This document shows, piece by piece, positions 18,005 to 27,568 of a DNA stretch of 64,000 bases. The first letter of the stretch is position 1. Each line of letters begins with the position of its first letter. A program made the position numbers and the translations under genes. Origin of the DNA: Paraburkholderia sp. DHOC27 (GTDB lineage Bacteria; Pseudomonadota; Gammaproteobacteria; Burkholderiales; Burkholderiaceae); assembly GCF_003429005.1 (NCBI RefSeq), contig NZ_QVQV01000006.1:372001-436000 (forward strand), given 5' to 3'. A model generated the notes under the pieces. The model saw only the letters and a program-made list of their open reading frames with translations, was not told where the DNA came from and did not search any database.

Positions 18005-19108
18005 TCAGCTGGTAGCGCCGCGCGCCGCCACGGTTTCGCGAACCACCGAACGCCGATGTGGCTTCAGCAACAGGAAGCGCTTTTCGACCAGATGCCAGGA
18101 CGCGATCGCAAGCAACAGCGTCGGCAGCAGCGATAACGCGGCATTCATCCACGGCTGGCCTTCGGTGTGAAAGTACAACGCAACGGTCTGCTGCACCGGA
18201 AACGCGTAGATATAGACCCCGTACGAGAAATCGCCGTAGCGGCCCGCCCATCCCAAGGTCGCCGGCCGGGCGAGTGCGAGCGAGAGAACCGCATATGGCA
18301 ACACCACATAAAGGCCGATTTCATACGCGACACTGCTCGCGGGTATGAACGGCATGAGTGCAAGCGCGATCAGGGCCACCCAGATATTGAAGACGCGTTG
18401 CGGCGCCACGATGCGCCACGCGGCGCCGAGCAGAAAGTAGGGGGCCACGTTGAGCGCGTCGTGCACGGGCTTGCCATGTGCGCCGAGTGCGTACGGCGCG
18501 AAGTGGTTCAGGTAGAGACTGAGCACGCACAACGCCACACAGCCCAGCAGGATGCGAAGCTTCTGGCCGCCGCCCCATAGCACCAGCACCGGCGCGATCA
18601 GATACATGCCGAATTCGACCGGCAGCGTCCATAACGATCCATTCACCGCGTTCGGGTATGGCAGCGTATTGAAGACGCCGGGCAGCAGCGACGCGGGTCG
18701 CAGGATGATGTTCTGCAGGTAGCGCGGGATGAGCGGCGAATGCAGATAGTCAGCGAGCGGCAGCGTGCTGACCAGCGGTCCGAGCACGAAGGTGCTCAAC
18801 AGCGTCACGACCACCAGCGCGGGAAAAATGCGTAGCGCTCTGCGCCACAAATAACGGCTTGGCGATGGGTCTCTGCGCCAGCTTTCCGTGACCAGATAGC
18901 CGCTGATGACAAAGAACACCTTGACCGCGATCGAGGCGATTTCGTTGCCGAAAATCGCCGGCATCGACGCCGCGCCGGTCAGGTAGTACGCGTGTCCGAA
19001 CAGCACGATGAGCGCGGCGAGCAGACGGATCGCATCGAAGTTGTCGCGCGGATGCGAAATGCCTGCAGGCTGCGCTGTCGTTTGATCGCTGGCAGCGTGT
19101 TGCGTCAT
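18005..19108 (-). CDS. Acyltransferase 3 family protein
   Basis: A 367-residue polytopic membrane protein of the OafA/YrhL group. The first helix region DNFDAIRLLAALIVLFGHAYYL carries the conserved Arg and His; VFFVISGYLVTESW and RRALRIFPALVVV follow. It probably acylates a sugar of the exopolysaccharide at the inner membrane. It converges with rfbC and diverges from the acetylesterase-like gene, so it forms its own transcription unit. Confidence 0.88.
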   Translation of the reverse strand: MTQHAASDQTTAQPAGISHPRDNFDAIRLLAALIVLFGHAYYLTGAASMPAIFGNEIASIAVKVFFVISGYLVTESWRRDPSPSRYLWRRALRIFPALVVVTLLSTFVLGPLVSTLPLADYLHSPLIPRYLQNIILRPASLLPGVFNTLPYPNAVNGSLWTLPVEFGMYLIAPVLVLWGGGQKLRILLGCVALCVLSLYLNHFAPYALGAHGKPVHDALNVAPYFLLGAAWRIVAPQRVFNIWVALIALALMPFIPASSVAYEIGLYVVLPYAVLSLALARPATLGWAGRYGDFSYGVYIYAFPVQQTVALYFHTEGQPWMNAALSLLPTLLLAIASWHLVEKRFLLLKPHRRSVVRETVAARGATS

Positions 19109-19387
19109 CGTTCGAACCCCACGGGATGCTCAAGAAGAGGGACGGATTGCAGCGATGCGCATCGTCCCTTCTGATGGGTCGAACTATCAAATCTCCAGAA
19201 GAGAAGCTCTGTGCGGAAGCGCACGCATCACCGGCCGGTGTCCCAGGAACGCAGGGCAATAAGCCACTCACCCGCCACCCGCGCGCCAGCCACGCCACGC
19301 GCCGGCGGGATTGCGTGTGGTGGCGCACTGAACGCATGCGCACGAGGCTCGACAGTGCGGGTTATTCTCGACTGCCTAAGGTGGTGC
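19109..19387. other. Divergent intergenic region
   Basis: About 280 bp between a leftward acyltransferase gene and the rightward esterase-like lipoprotein gene. An open frame runs from 19211 into the esterase gene, but the residues before the signal peptide are Arg/Ala/Pro-rich and not family-like. It probably holds promoters only. Confidence 0.35.
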
Positions 19388-21091
19388 ATGCGGCCTGAAC
19401 ACTCCGCCCTGTTGCTTGTCCTTGCCTGCTGTGCATGTTCACGGCAAGGCGATCCCGGCAGCTCCCACGCGGAGCGTGCCGCGGTGGAGCACGAGGTGAG
19501 CGTATGGCGCGACAGGTATGATCCGGTCTGGCAATACGCGCATACGCATTGCGCCGGCTCGGCGTCGTTGGGCGCATCCGTCAGCGGCGATCTCGGTCGG
19601 CGTATCAGGCAAGTGCTGCATACCTCGACGGCGAATGCCTGTGACCGGTGGAACGATGCGCCGGAAACCACCAGCGTTGCCATCAACGACGCTTCGGCGA
19701 CACTGATCGTGCATACGGCGGACGCACGGCCGGCGAGCGCGTTGCAGTTTTCGCTCACGAATGCGGGCGGCAACTGGACGGTGCAAAAGGTCGCTGCATC
19801 CCGCGCCGGGACCCTGCACGCGATTTACGATGCCTCACAGGCGGCAACCGACGAAGGCCGCATCGAACCCGCTTACTCGCAATGGACGCCGCACGGCGCG
19901 GCACCGTGGGCGATCACGCACGTCATCACGTACGGACAGTCGCTCAGCCAGGGGTTCTTCAACCAGCCGGTCTTGTCGACGCACCAGCGCTACGCGTCGC
20001 TGCGTTTCGCGGGTGGGGTGCGGGTTCAGGACGCCGTGCAAAAGATAGGCGCGCCGCGTTCCTACGAGAATTTCGTACCCCTGACTGAAACGCGCTTCGA
20101 TGCCGAAGCGGAAACACCCACCAGCGGCACGCTCGATATGGCGATGCAGTTGATCGCACAGGAGAATCTGCAGGACCCGGCACAGCTTCCGTATCGGTTT
20201 CTGGGCTCAGCACCGGGCGAGGGTGCGATGGATATCGACGAGCTGTCGAAGTCGGGGCAGTTCTATCCGCGCATCGTGCGTGACATCACCGAGGCCAAGC
20301 GGCTGGCCGATGCCGAGGGCAAAAGCTACGGCGTTGGCGCGATGACCTGGACGCAAGGCGAGTCCGACGACGCGATCGATACGCCGATCCCCGATTACGT
20401 GACGAAGCTGCGTCGTTTGCGGAGCGATGTGGATCACGACGCGAAGGCGATCACGGGGCAAACCGCCGACGTCGAACTGATCGCGTATCAGCTCGCCACG
20501 CACAAGAGTTTCAGCCAGCCGTTTCCGCATATCGCGTTGGCGCTGCTGCAGGCGAGTCACGAAGATCCGCATATCCATATCGCGGCGCCCATGTATCTGT
20601 TCCGCTATGTGGATGGCCGCCATACGGATAACCGCAGCAGTCAATGGCTGGGTGCCTACTATGGTCTGGTGCTCAAGCGCGTGCTGATCGACCACGAAAC
20701 GTGGACGCCGCTGGAGCCAATGAGCTGGCGGCGCGATGGCGACACGGCGACGCTGCGTTTCAAGGTGCCGGCGCCGCCGCTGCAATGGGACACCACGCAG
20801 GTTGCGGGCAATACCAACTACGGCTTCGCGCTGCGTTTGCCGTCGGGGCAGATGTTGCCCATCCGGTCGGTGTCGATCACCGGTCCGGACCAGGTGCAGA
20901 TCGTCGCCGACGGTGCGATTCCGGCAGGCACGGAAGTCGAATACGCATTCGAAGGCGAGGGCCTCGCGGGCAGTCGCTTTGGCCCACGCGGCAATCTGCG
21001 TGACTCGCAGGGCGACGCGATCCAGTTCGACAACGGCCGCGAACTCAAACGCATGGACAACTGGTGTGTGATCTTCCATGCGCAGCTCTGA
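19388..21091 (+). CDS. Putative lipoprotein of the sialate O-acetylesterase-like (SGNH) family
   Basis: The 567-residue protein has a short hydrophobic signal ending in LLVLACCACS, a plausible lipoprotein cleavage site. The central region holds ITYGQSLSQGF, the Gly-Gln-Ser nucleophile block of SASA/DUF303 esterases, and a later TWTQGESDD block matching the family's Q-G-E-x-D motif. The C-terminal about 140 residues look like a beta-sandwich. It would remove acetyl groups from the polysaccharide in the periplasm or outer membrane, opposing the acyltransferases nearby. The ATG at 19388 is preferred because AAGG lies about seven bases upstream and the signal sequence begins there. It sits just before another acyltransferase-like gene. 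Confidence 0.78.
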   Translation: MRPEHSALLLVLACCACSRQGDPGSSHAERAAVEHEVSVWRDRYDPVWQYAHTHCAGSASLGASVSGDLGRRIRQVLHTSTANACDRWNDAPETTSVAINDASATLIVHTADARPASALQFSLTNAGGNWTVQKVAASRAGTLHAIYDASQAATDEGRIEPAYSQWTPHGAAPWAITHVITYGQSLSQGFFNQPVLSTHQRYASLRFAGGVRVQDAVQKIGAPRSYENFVPLTETRFDAEAETPTSGTLDMAMQLIAQENLQDPAQLPYRFLGSAPGEGAMDIDELSKSGQFYPRIVRDITEAKRLADAEGKSYGVGAMTWTQGESDDAIDTPIPDYVTKLRRLRSDVDHDAKAITGQTADVELIAYQLATHKSFSQPFPHIALALLQASHEDPHIHIAAPMYLFRYVDGRHTDNRSSQWLGAYYGLVLKRVLIDHETWTPLEPMSWRRDGDTATLRFKVPAPPLQWDTTQVAGNTNYGFALRLPSGQMLPIRSVSITGPDQVQIVADGAIPAGTEVEYAFEGEGLAGSRFGPRGNLRDSQGDAIQFDNGRELKRMDNWCVIFHAQL

Positions 21092-21146
21092 TGCAACCCG
21101 CGCGGCACCGGCAAACGACATGCATTCGCACGCAGGACGGGGCGAC

Positions 21147-22268
21147 ATGATGAAAGCGCAATACACGGAGGAGCGCGTGGAGGACCACACTGACGGCGCG
21201 TTGGGTCTCGCCATCATTGGCGTCGTGTGTGTCACGGTGCTTGGCAGAATCAATGATGCGGGATTTCTGCAGGATGGCCGCATCGCGCATCTGCTCGTGC
21301 TGCTCCAGTTCATCGTTTCCGCGTTTGCGTACCCCTGCCTGTTTTTTCTGTGCGGACTCAAGGCGGCTGATGCACTCGGACGTGCCACCTCGCGCTGGGG
21401 GTTCGTGAAGACGATGCTTGCCACGCTCGTCTATCCGTACCTGCTCTGGTCGCTGTTGCAGATGGGCGTGCAGTGGTTCATCGCGCAACAGGCCAATCAT
21501 CCGTTCCCGCTGACGGATTTCGATCGCGCGGCATGGGCGCCCGTCGACCAGTTGTGGTTTCTTTACGCGCTATGCGTCTGTCAACTGATTGCCTGCTTCA
21601 CGCTATGGCGTGCGGCGCGTGAGCGGGGCGGGGTGGTATCCGTGGCGGGCAGTGTGGTGCTCGCGGTGTTCGCCGTCATCTGTGCGACGCTCGCGACGAG
21701 AACCGATTGGGGCATCGTCACGCTGACACTGTGGGGCCTGACGTTCTTTCTGCTGGGCATGCTGCTCGGGCCGCGCTTCAGCGCATGGATCGTGCGTGCG
21801 GCGCGCATTCCCGTCGTGATCGTTGCACTGGTGGTGTTCGCGGTGACGATCCGGCTCGCGCAGTCGTTGGGCGGATATCTGAATGCGTCCACGTTGCCCG
21901 GCACCTGCTTCGCCATCGTGGCGGCTTTGCTGCTCGCGCAACTGTTGGGCGACCGCTGGAACGTGCGCTGGCTGTCCACGCTGGGCGCCGCGTGGATGCC
22001 AGTTTATCTGCTGCACGTTCTGGTCACGGCGCTGGTGTGGCACGCCCTGTTGGCGGCATCTTTTACCGCTGCAGTCGTGCAATTCTTCGTGGGTGTCGTG
22101 GTGGGCGTGATCGTGCCGGTTGCGGTGTATCGCTTCACGAAGCGTGCGCGCATGGCGGGCCTGGTTGGCTTTGGTCACGCCGAACTGCCGCCGCGCACCG
22201 ACGCACAGCAGCAGGCGCAGCTCGCCCGCTATGACGGGCGCGTCGGCATCGATCAACCGCATGGTTGA
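21147..22268 (+). CDS. Divergent acyltransferase 3-like membrane protein
   Basis: A polytopic protein of about 373 residues with ten or so hydrophobic segments. FAYPCLFFLCGLKAA and LVYPYLLWSLLQM match the second and third helix regions of acyltransferase 3 proteins, and the distal WMPVYLLHVLV matches their C-terminal Y-x-x-H block. The first helix (ALGLAIIGVVCVTVLGR) lacks the usual R-x10-H pattern, so activity is uncertain. The ATG at 21147 has GGACGGGG upstream; an ATG at 21078 would overlap the esterase gene by 14 bases. It is probably co-transcribed with the esterase. Intergenic DNA up to 22601 shows no further gene. Confidence 0.72.
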   Translation: MMKAQYTEERVEDHTDGALGLAIIGVVCVTVLGRINDAGFLQDGRIAHLLVLLQFIVSAFAYPCLFFLCGLKAADALGRATSRWGFVKTMLATLVYPYLLWSLLQMGVQWFIAQQANHPFPLTDFDRAAWAPVDQLWFLYALCVCQLIACFTLWRAARERGGVVSVAGSVVLAVFAVICATLATRTDWGIVTLTLWGLTFFLLGMLLGPRFSAWIVRAARIPVVIVALVVFAVTIRLAQSLGGYLNASTLPGTCFAIVAALLLAQLLGDRWNVRWLSTLGAAWMPVYLLHVLVTALVWHALLAASFTAAVVQFFVGVVVGVIVPVAVYRFTKRARMAGLVGFGHAELPPRTDAQQQAQLARYDGRVGIDQPHG

Positions 22269-22277
22269 TCAGCCTTT
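22251..22277 (+). terminator. Possible terminator overlapping the acyltransferase stop
   Basis: An 8-bp perfect stem GATCAACC/GGTTGATC (22251-22258 and 22263-22270) with a GCAT loop spans the stop codon. A weak T-rich stretch follows. The T tract is poor, so this is tentative. Confidence 0.4.
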
Positions 22278-22601
22278 CTGATTCCATTCGATTTCCCTTC
22301 CTTTTATTGTCCGCCACAGGCCATTTTGTGGGTGGCGTGGCGTCATTCGCCTGGTGGGAAGCCCCGCCAGATGGACGTTCCGCCAATGTGTGGCGGCTAA
22401 AGGCTATCGTTTTTAAATAATTTTGCTTATATTCGCTAAAGGTTCCAGACAAATCGTCCGATAACCAGTTAGCGCGTCGACCAGCCACGCTTGGCATTTC
22501 CCCGCGAGCATTGCAATCATGTCGTCCCCGGTCTTGCCGCCGCCGCGCTGCTGTTGCGGTGACACGCCGGACGAGCTGGCAGACAAGTTGACTAAAAGGA
22601 C

Positions 22602-25022
22602 ATGGAGAGAATGGAGGCATCGTCGGGGAGTGCGAGCAGGCAGTTGTTCAAGGTCATCTGGCCTTTGCTGCTCGTGGTTGTCCTTCTGATGGGGCTCGCT
22701 GCGGTGAGCCTCAGCGTGATGTCGTCCGTGCGCGCCTATATTGGTGGCGAGAGTTTCTGGTCGAAGGGCCAGAAAGATGCGGTTCTCTATCTGGATCTCT
22801 ACGCCCAGACCGGCAATCCCGAAGCGTACCGGCAATACCTGCACGCCATTTCGTATCCGCTCGAACTGAAACAGGCCCGCGTCGAACTCGACAGCGCTTC
22901 GCCTGACTTTGCGGCGGCGCGTGCCGCGCTGGTTGCGAGCGGCGTCTACCCGGGCGACGTGTCGGGCGTCATCTGGGTGTTCCGAACCTTTCGCCACGTC
23001 AGCTATTTCGACGCGGCCGTGCGTTACTGGGTGCGTGGCGACGAGTACGTGACCCAACTGGTCGACGTGGGCAGCGCGCTGCACGCAGAATTTACCGATG
23101 GCTCCGGCCGTCCGGATGAGATCCGTCGTCTTTCGCGGCAGATCTGGCAGATCAACGAAGAAATCGCACCGTGGTCGCGCGCCTTCTCGGACGTGCTCAG
23201 CGCCTCGTACCGCGAGACCAACGCCGCGCTGCTGGCCACCAATGCGCTGGTGGCCATCATTCTGATTGCGCTCGCCATGTGGCACGCGCGACGTCTGATC
23301 CTGCAAAGCTTGCGCGCCCAGGAGGCTTATCGGCGCAGCGAGGCCCGCGCCACGGCCATGCTCGGCGCGATGGGCGAGGCCGTGGTCTCCACCGCCTTGA
23401 ACGGCACCGTCGAGTTCATCAACCCGGCGGCGGAGCGGCTGGTGGGCGTGAAAGCGGCGGGTGTGGTGGGTGGCCCCGTGCAGGACATGTTCACCTTGCT
23501 CGACGAGGAAAACGAGAACGTCGTCGAACCCGTGCACGACATCCTCTCCGGTGCGAGCGGCGGTGCCGCGCGCGATAACCTGGTGCTGGTGCGCCCCGAC
23601 GGCGCCCGCATCGCGGTGCAGGCCGCGACGAATATCGTGCCCGACGAGGCGCAGGCTCCCGCTGGCGTCGTGCTGGTGTTGCGAAGCATGGTGCGCGAGC
23701 GCGAGTTCATTCTCAACCTTGCATGGCAGGCCACCCACGACGGCCTGACCGGACTCTGGAATCGCACGGAATTCGAACGCCGCCTCGCGGTGGCGCTGGA
23801 ACCCTCGTTATTCGATAACCAGGGCGAGCGTGCCTCCGCAGTGATGCTGCTTGATCTGGACCAGTTCAAGGTCGTCAACGACACGTTTGGGCACGCCGCC
23901 GGCGACACCATGCTGCGCGAAGTGGCCGCGCGTTTTCAGACCTGCCTGCGCGACGACGACATGCTGGCGCGGCTCGGCGGCGACGAATTCGGCGTGCTGC
24001 TGCACGAGCGCGACGGCGATGCGGCGGAAGCGGTGGCGGAGCGTCTGCGCGCGAGCCTCGCCAATTTCACCTGGCATTGGGCCTCGCATCCGTTTTCGAC
24101 CAGCGTCAGCATCGGCGTGGTGAGTCTCGTCGATACGCGCATGAACGCCGAAGAGGCGATGCGTTTCGCGGACATCGCCTGCTACCTCGCGAAGGAACGC
24201 GGTCGCGATCGTGTGCATATGGCGAATCTTGAAGACCAGGAGCTTGCGCGGCACACCAGTCAGATTTCGTGGGGACGGCGTATCAAGGAGGCGTTGGAAG
24301 ACAACCGCCTGTGCCTGTTCGCTCAACCCATCCAGGCCATCAGCGGCGGCACGGGCAAGACGCTGCACGCCGAATTGCTGTTGCGCATGACGGGTACGGA
24401 TGGCGAGATCATCGGCGCGGGCGACTTTATCCCCGCTGCTGAACGCTACGGCCTGATGCCGGTGATCGACCGTTGGGTGGTCAAGACGGTGTTCGAAGCG
24501 CTGGCGGCATCGGACGATCAGGCCAGCACGGAATATGCGATCAACCTGTCGGGCGCCTCGATTGGCGACGAGCGGTTCCTGCGGTTTCTGCGCGAGCAGT
24601 TTGCGCGCACCGGCGTTTCGCCCAGCTCGATCTGCTTCGAAATTACGGAGACAGCGGCCGTGGCCAATCTGGTGCTGGCAACGCGCTTCATTCACGATCT
24701 CAAGCGTCTCGGCTGCAAGTTCGCGCTGGACGACTTTGGGGCGGGGATGTCGTCGTTTGCGTATCTGCGGCAACTGCCGGTGGATTACCTGAAGATCGAC
24801 GGCAGCTTCGTCAAGGACATGGCGAGCGATTCCGTCAATCACGACATGGTCGCGGCCATTAACGACATCGGCCACTCGATGGGCCACAAGACGATCGCCG
24901 AGTACGTGGAGAACGAGGCGATCCTGACGAAACTGCGCGAGGTGGGCGTCGATTTCGCGCAAGGCTATTACATCGGCAAGCCCACGTTGTGGCTCGCCGA
25001 ACACAAACCTTTGCCTCTTTGA
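22602..25022 (+). CDS. Membrane-bound PAS-GGDEF-EAL cyclic-di-GMP signalling protein
   Basis: The 806-residue protein has a membrane helix at about 16-38, a periplasmic helical region to about 205, a second helix at about 208-228, a PAS-like region (about 250-365), GGDEF (about 375-535) and EAL (about 550-800). GGDEF is intact as LGGDEF with an upstream RDDD I-site five residues before it, so cyclase activity and product inhibition are plausible. In the EAL domain the signature is HAELLLRM (E-x-L), with EITET, DDFGAG, KIDGSFV and AEYVENE retained, so phosphodiesterase activity is also plausible. It may tie exopolysaccharide output to a periplasmic signal. An in-frame ATG at 22611 is an alternative start. 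The HDO-like gene follows after 12 bp. Confidence 0.9.
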   Translation: MERMEASSGSASRQLFKVIWPLLLVVVLLMGLAAVSLSVMSSVRAYIGGESFWSKGQKDAVLYLDLYAQTGNPEAYRQYLHAISYPLELKQARVELDSASPDFAAARAALVASGVYPGDVSGVIWVFRTFRHVSYFDAAVRYWVRGDEYVTQLVDVGSALHAEFTDGSGRPDEIRRLSRQIWQINEEIAPWSRAFSDVLSASYRETNAALLATNALVAIILIALAMWHARRLILQSLRAQEAYRRSEARATAMLGAMGEAVVSTALNGTVEFINPAAERLVGVKAAGVVGGPVQDMFTLLDEENENVVEPVHDILSGASGGAARDNLVLVRPDGARIAVQAATNIVPDEAQAPAGVVLVLRSMVREREFILNLAWQATHDGLTGLWNRTEFERRLAVALEPSLFDNQGERASAVMLLDLDQFKVVNDTFGHAAGDTMLREVAARFQTCLRDDDMLARLGGDEFGVLLHERDGDAAEAVAERLRASLANFTWHWASHPFSTSVSIGVVSLVDTRMNAEEAMRFADIACYLAKERGRDRVHMANLEDQELARHTSQISWGRRIKEALEDNRLCLFAQPIQAISGGTGKTLHAELLLRMTGTDGEIIGAGDFIPAAERYGLMPVIDRWVVKTVFEALAASDDQASTEYAINLSGASIGDERFLRFLREQFARTGVSPSSICFEITETAAVANLVLATRFIHDLKRLGCKFALDDFGAGMSSFAYLRQLPVDYLKIDGSFVKDMASDSVNHDMVAAINDIGHSMGHKTIAEYVENEAILTKLREVGVDFAQGYYIGKPTLWLAEHKPLPL

Positions 25023-25034
25023 GTAGGAGACTCG

Positions 25035-25769
25035 ATGGACGCAACTTTTGAGCGACTAGGCCCCCTGAAGGATTTGGCCAGTTACCCAACGTGGCTGCAG
25101 CAGGTCGTCACGGATACAGACGCAGACAGGCAGGAAATTCTGGGGCATACGGTTTTTGCGCAGATGCGCGACGCGACGCTTCCCGAGAAGGAATTTGCGG
25201 CGTTTCTCATCAACGGCTGGCCCGTTGTCGAACAGTTTCCGCAGTACATGTCGATGAATCTGATGAAGCTGAGCTACGGTCAGTCCCGGGGAATGGACAT
25301 GGCCCGTCGCTATCTGACGCGCAATATCCGCGTCGAGCAGAATCATGCCGACTACTGGGTGGATTGGGCCGCGGCGCACGACGTCTCCAAGGAAAAGCTG
25401 GCCGGCAATCACGGGCCTTCGCTCGCGTACGCGTTGAGTCACTGGTGCTGGACGAGCAGCAGCAGGGATTCGCTGGTGGCGAGTGTCGCGGCGACGAATT
25501 ACGCCATCGAGGGTGTGACCGGCGAGTGGGCCACCTTTGTCTGCAGCAGCCCGAAATACGAAGAGAGCCTGCCGGAAAGCATCCGTAAGAAAAGCATGCG
25601 CTGGCTGCGCCTGCATGCGCATTACGACGACGCCCACCCGTGGGAAGCGCTGGATATCGTCGCAACGCTGCTGGGAAATGCGCCCGGCAAAGCGGAAATC
25701 GAGTCGGTACGGACCAGCATTCGCCGCAGTTTCCAGTACTTCAAGATGAGCCTCGACTGTTGCCTGTGA
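25035..25769 (+). CDS. Heme-oxygenase-like (HDO/TenA-fold) putative diiron protein
   Basis: The 244-residue, probably all-helical protein resembles the TenA/PqqC/HDO superfamily. Candidate metal ligands occur in the expected order: E and H in IRVEQNHADYW, E residues in AIEGVTGEWA and the H-x-x-x-D/x-x-H cluster in RLHAHYDDAHPWEA. This pattern fits heme-oxygenase-like diiron oxidases more than thiaminase TenA, whose catalytic Cys is not obvious. AGGAG upstream of the ATG gives a strong ribosome-binding site. The start lies 12 bp after the GGDEF-EAL gene, so the two are almost certainly co-expressed. Substrate and role are unknown; oxidation, oxygen/iron sensing or a structural role are all open. 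Confidence 0.7.
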   Translation: MDATFERLGPLKDLASYPTWLQQVVTDTDADRQEILGHTVFAQMRDATLPEKEFAAFLINGWPVVEQFPQYMSMNLMKLSYGQSRGMDMARRYLTRNIRVEQNHADYWVDWAAAHDVSKEKLAGNHGPSLAYALSHWCWTSSSRDSLVASVAATNYAIEGVTGEWATFVCSSPKYEESLPESIRKKSMRWLRLHAHYDDAHPWEALDIVATLLGNAPGKAEIESVRTSIRRSFQYFKMSLDCCL

Positions 25770-25837
25770 GTTGCTTTTTGGGTTGCCCGTGGATGATCCA
25801 CGCGTTGCCTTGTAGCGTCTTTGAATTGCCTTTTAAC

Positions 25838-25909
25838 GGGCCTGCAAAGGGGCCTGTGAAAGGGCCTGTGAAAGGGCCTGCAAAGGGGCCTGTGAGAGGG
25901 CTTGTGAAA
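25838..25909. repeat. Six 12-bp tandem repeats
   Basis: Six consecutive 12-base units with consensus GGGCCTGTGAAA lie in the 397-bp gap between the HDO gene and a glycosyltransferase gene. A seventh, degenerate unit follows. The unit length is a multiple of three, so open frames run through it on both strands, but none has gene-like features. The rest of the gap holds nothing recognisable. Confidence 0.88.
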
Positions 25910-26166
25910 GGGGCTGAAAGGGTCCCCTGCCCGAGCCCATGAAATACCTGTAAAACGCCTGTCGATCCCCCTGCGGGCTGGCCACCCGCGTCTCCTCTGC
26001 GACCCCGCATCCCAGCGCCTTGCGGTCGCCGCTCTGCCGCCTCCAGATTCGCGTACGACCCGATTGCCAACCGGGGTCTCTGTGTGATTCCGAACATAGC
26101 TCCCACTGCCCCAACAGATATTCTTGGCCTGTGAAGCCAATGGCACTTGCTGGACAAGGGACGGGA

Positions 26167-27387
26167 ATGCATAGATACAGGGTCTTGGTCATCAACGATT
26201 TCGTGCAACAAGGCGGGGCGGAAGTCGTGTATCGGCAGTCCGCTGAGCTTCTGCGCGCAATGCCTGGCGTGGAAGTGGAATGCTTCGATACCAGCCGTTT
26301 CGAGTTCAACTCATCGTTGCTGTCCAAGTCATGGAACGTCGCGGCTGCACGCGCGCTGAAGCAGACTCTGATTACGTACCGCCCGCATCGCATTCTCGTG
26401 CATAACTACCACAATGCGTTGTCGGCGTCGGTGCTTAACGTCATTGCGCGCTACAAGCGCGAACTCGGTTACACCGCGTATCTGACGTGCCATGACTATC
26501 ATCTGATTTATTACAACACGACGCTGCACTACCACGTCGACGGTCATATCGAGCATCTGTCGCTCGACGATCTCGGCACCTGGCAGGTGCTGAAGTTGCG
26601 TGCGAGCGCGAAAGGCGCAGTGCACGATTTTCTGTCGAAGGCGTACTGGCATGCGATGCGCGCCGTGTGCAAGCCGGAGAAGATTTTCGACCAGATTCTC
26701 TGCCCGAGCGATTTCATGCAGGAAGCGTTGCATCGTGGCGGGATCGACAACACCGTGGTCCTGTACAACCCGTCGGCACTGACGGTGGCCAACAAGCCGG
26801 TGAACGTGCGTGATCGCGAGCGTTTCAACATTGCGTTCGTGGGGCGTGTTGCGCACGACAAGGGCTTGGGCGAGTTCATCGAACTCGCGCGCTCTATCGA
26901 CTTTGGCCGCATCAAATGCCTTGGTGTGTTCGGCGACGGTCCCGACCGCGAAGCAATCGAGCAGCGCTATGCGTCGCTGGTCGAGTCGGGCAAGCTGGTG
27001 TTCTTCGGCAGGCTGCCGCAGGACCGGCTGTTCTCCGAACTGCGCCGTTTTGCCGATGCCACGGTGCTGCCTTCGGTCGGCATCGAAATCGCGCCGCTCG
27101 TGATCGTCGAGGCGGCGATGCTGGGCCTGCCGACGCTGGTGCGCGAAGGCAATCATCGTCTCGCGTTTGGCGATGGGGTGGGCAGCAAGATTACGTACCG
27201 CGACGAGCCGAACAGTCTGCGCGGCGCGCTCAACGACCTCGCGGCTCATCTGGCGCGACCGGAACGGCACTATGACGTCAGCGAGTTTTTGCCGCATTGC
27301 TACGCGGAGCGGCTGGCAAACATCATGCAGTTGGGCGTGGCGCCGCAGACGATCGAGCACGCTCACACCGCTGCCGGTCACGCGTAG
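26167..27387 (+). CDS. Glycosyltransferase family 4
   Basis: A 406-residue GT-B enzyme. The N-terminal half begins RVLVINDFVQQGGAEVVYRQ, the acceptor-side Gly-Gly-Ala-Glu block. The C-terminal half has FNIAFVGRVAHDKGLGEFIELA and VLPSVGIEIAPLVIVEAAMLGLPTLV, the donor-binding E-x7-E region. It adds a sugar during repeat-unit assembly in the cytoplasm. The ATG at 26167 is preferred over the frame start at 26020 because homology begins there and a purine-rich AAGGGACGGGA precedes it. It heads a run of glycosyltransferase, flippase and glycosyltransferase genes. Confidence 0.88.
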   Translation: MHRYRVLVINDFVQQGGAEVVYRQSAELLRAMPGVEVECFDTSRFEFNSSLLSKSWNVAAARALKQTLITYRPHRILVHNYHNALSASVLNVIARYKRELGYTAYLTCHDYHLIYYNTTLHYHVDGHIEHLSLDDLGTWQVLKLRASAKGAVHDFLSKAYWHAMRAVCKPEKIFDQILCPSDFMQEALHRGGIDNTVVLYNPSALTVANKPVNVRDRERFNIAFVGRVAHDKGLGEFIELARSIDFGRIKCLGVFGDGPDREAIEQRYASLVESGKLVFFGRLPQDRLFSELRRFADATVLPSVGIEIAPLVIVEAAMLGLPTLVREGNHRLAFGDGVGSKITYRDEPNSLRGALNDLAAHLARPERHYDVSEFLPHCYAERLANIMQLGVAPQTIEHAHTAAGHA

Positions 27388-27568
27388 TCCTTTCCGAAGG
27401 CTGCAGCCGGGGCAATCTGCCCGAAGCTGCAGATGACGCGGGCAGGTTGACTTCATGTCGTGCAATCCCATCCCGCTCGCGGACCCCGCGAAGCGCCCGG
27501 GCTGTGTGGCGCGATTTGCTACTGCCCTTTGATTCCAGAAAACAGTAAGAACCACGGATTAACTGACT

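Noticed and set aside
19211..19387. Upstream extension of the esterase-like gene
   Set aside because: The added 59 residues are Arg/Ala/Pro-rich and would bury the lipoprotein signal; a ribosome-binding site precedes the inner ATG at 19388.
25833..26393. 186-codon minus-strand open frame with SQALSQAPLQA-type repeats
   Set aside because: The repeats are a translation of the 12-bp tandem DNA repeat, and the frame overlaps a clear glycosyltransferase gene on the plus strand.
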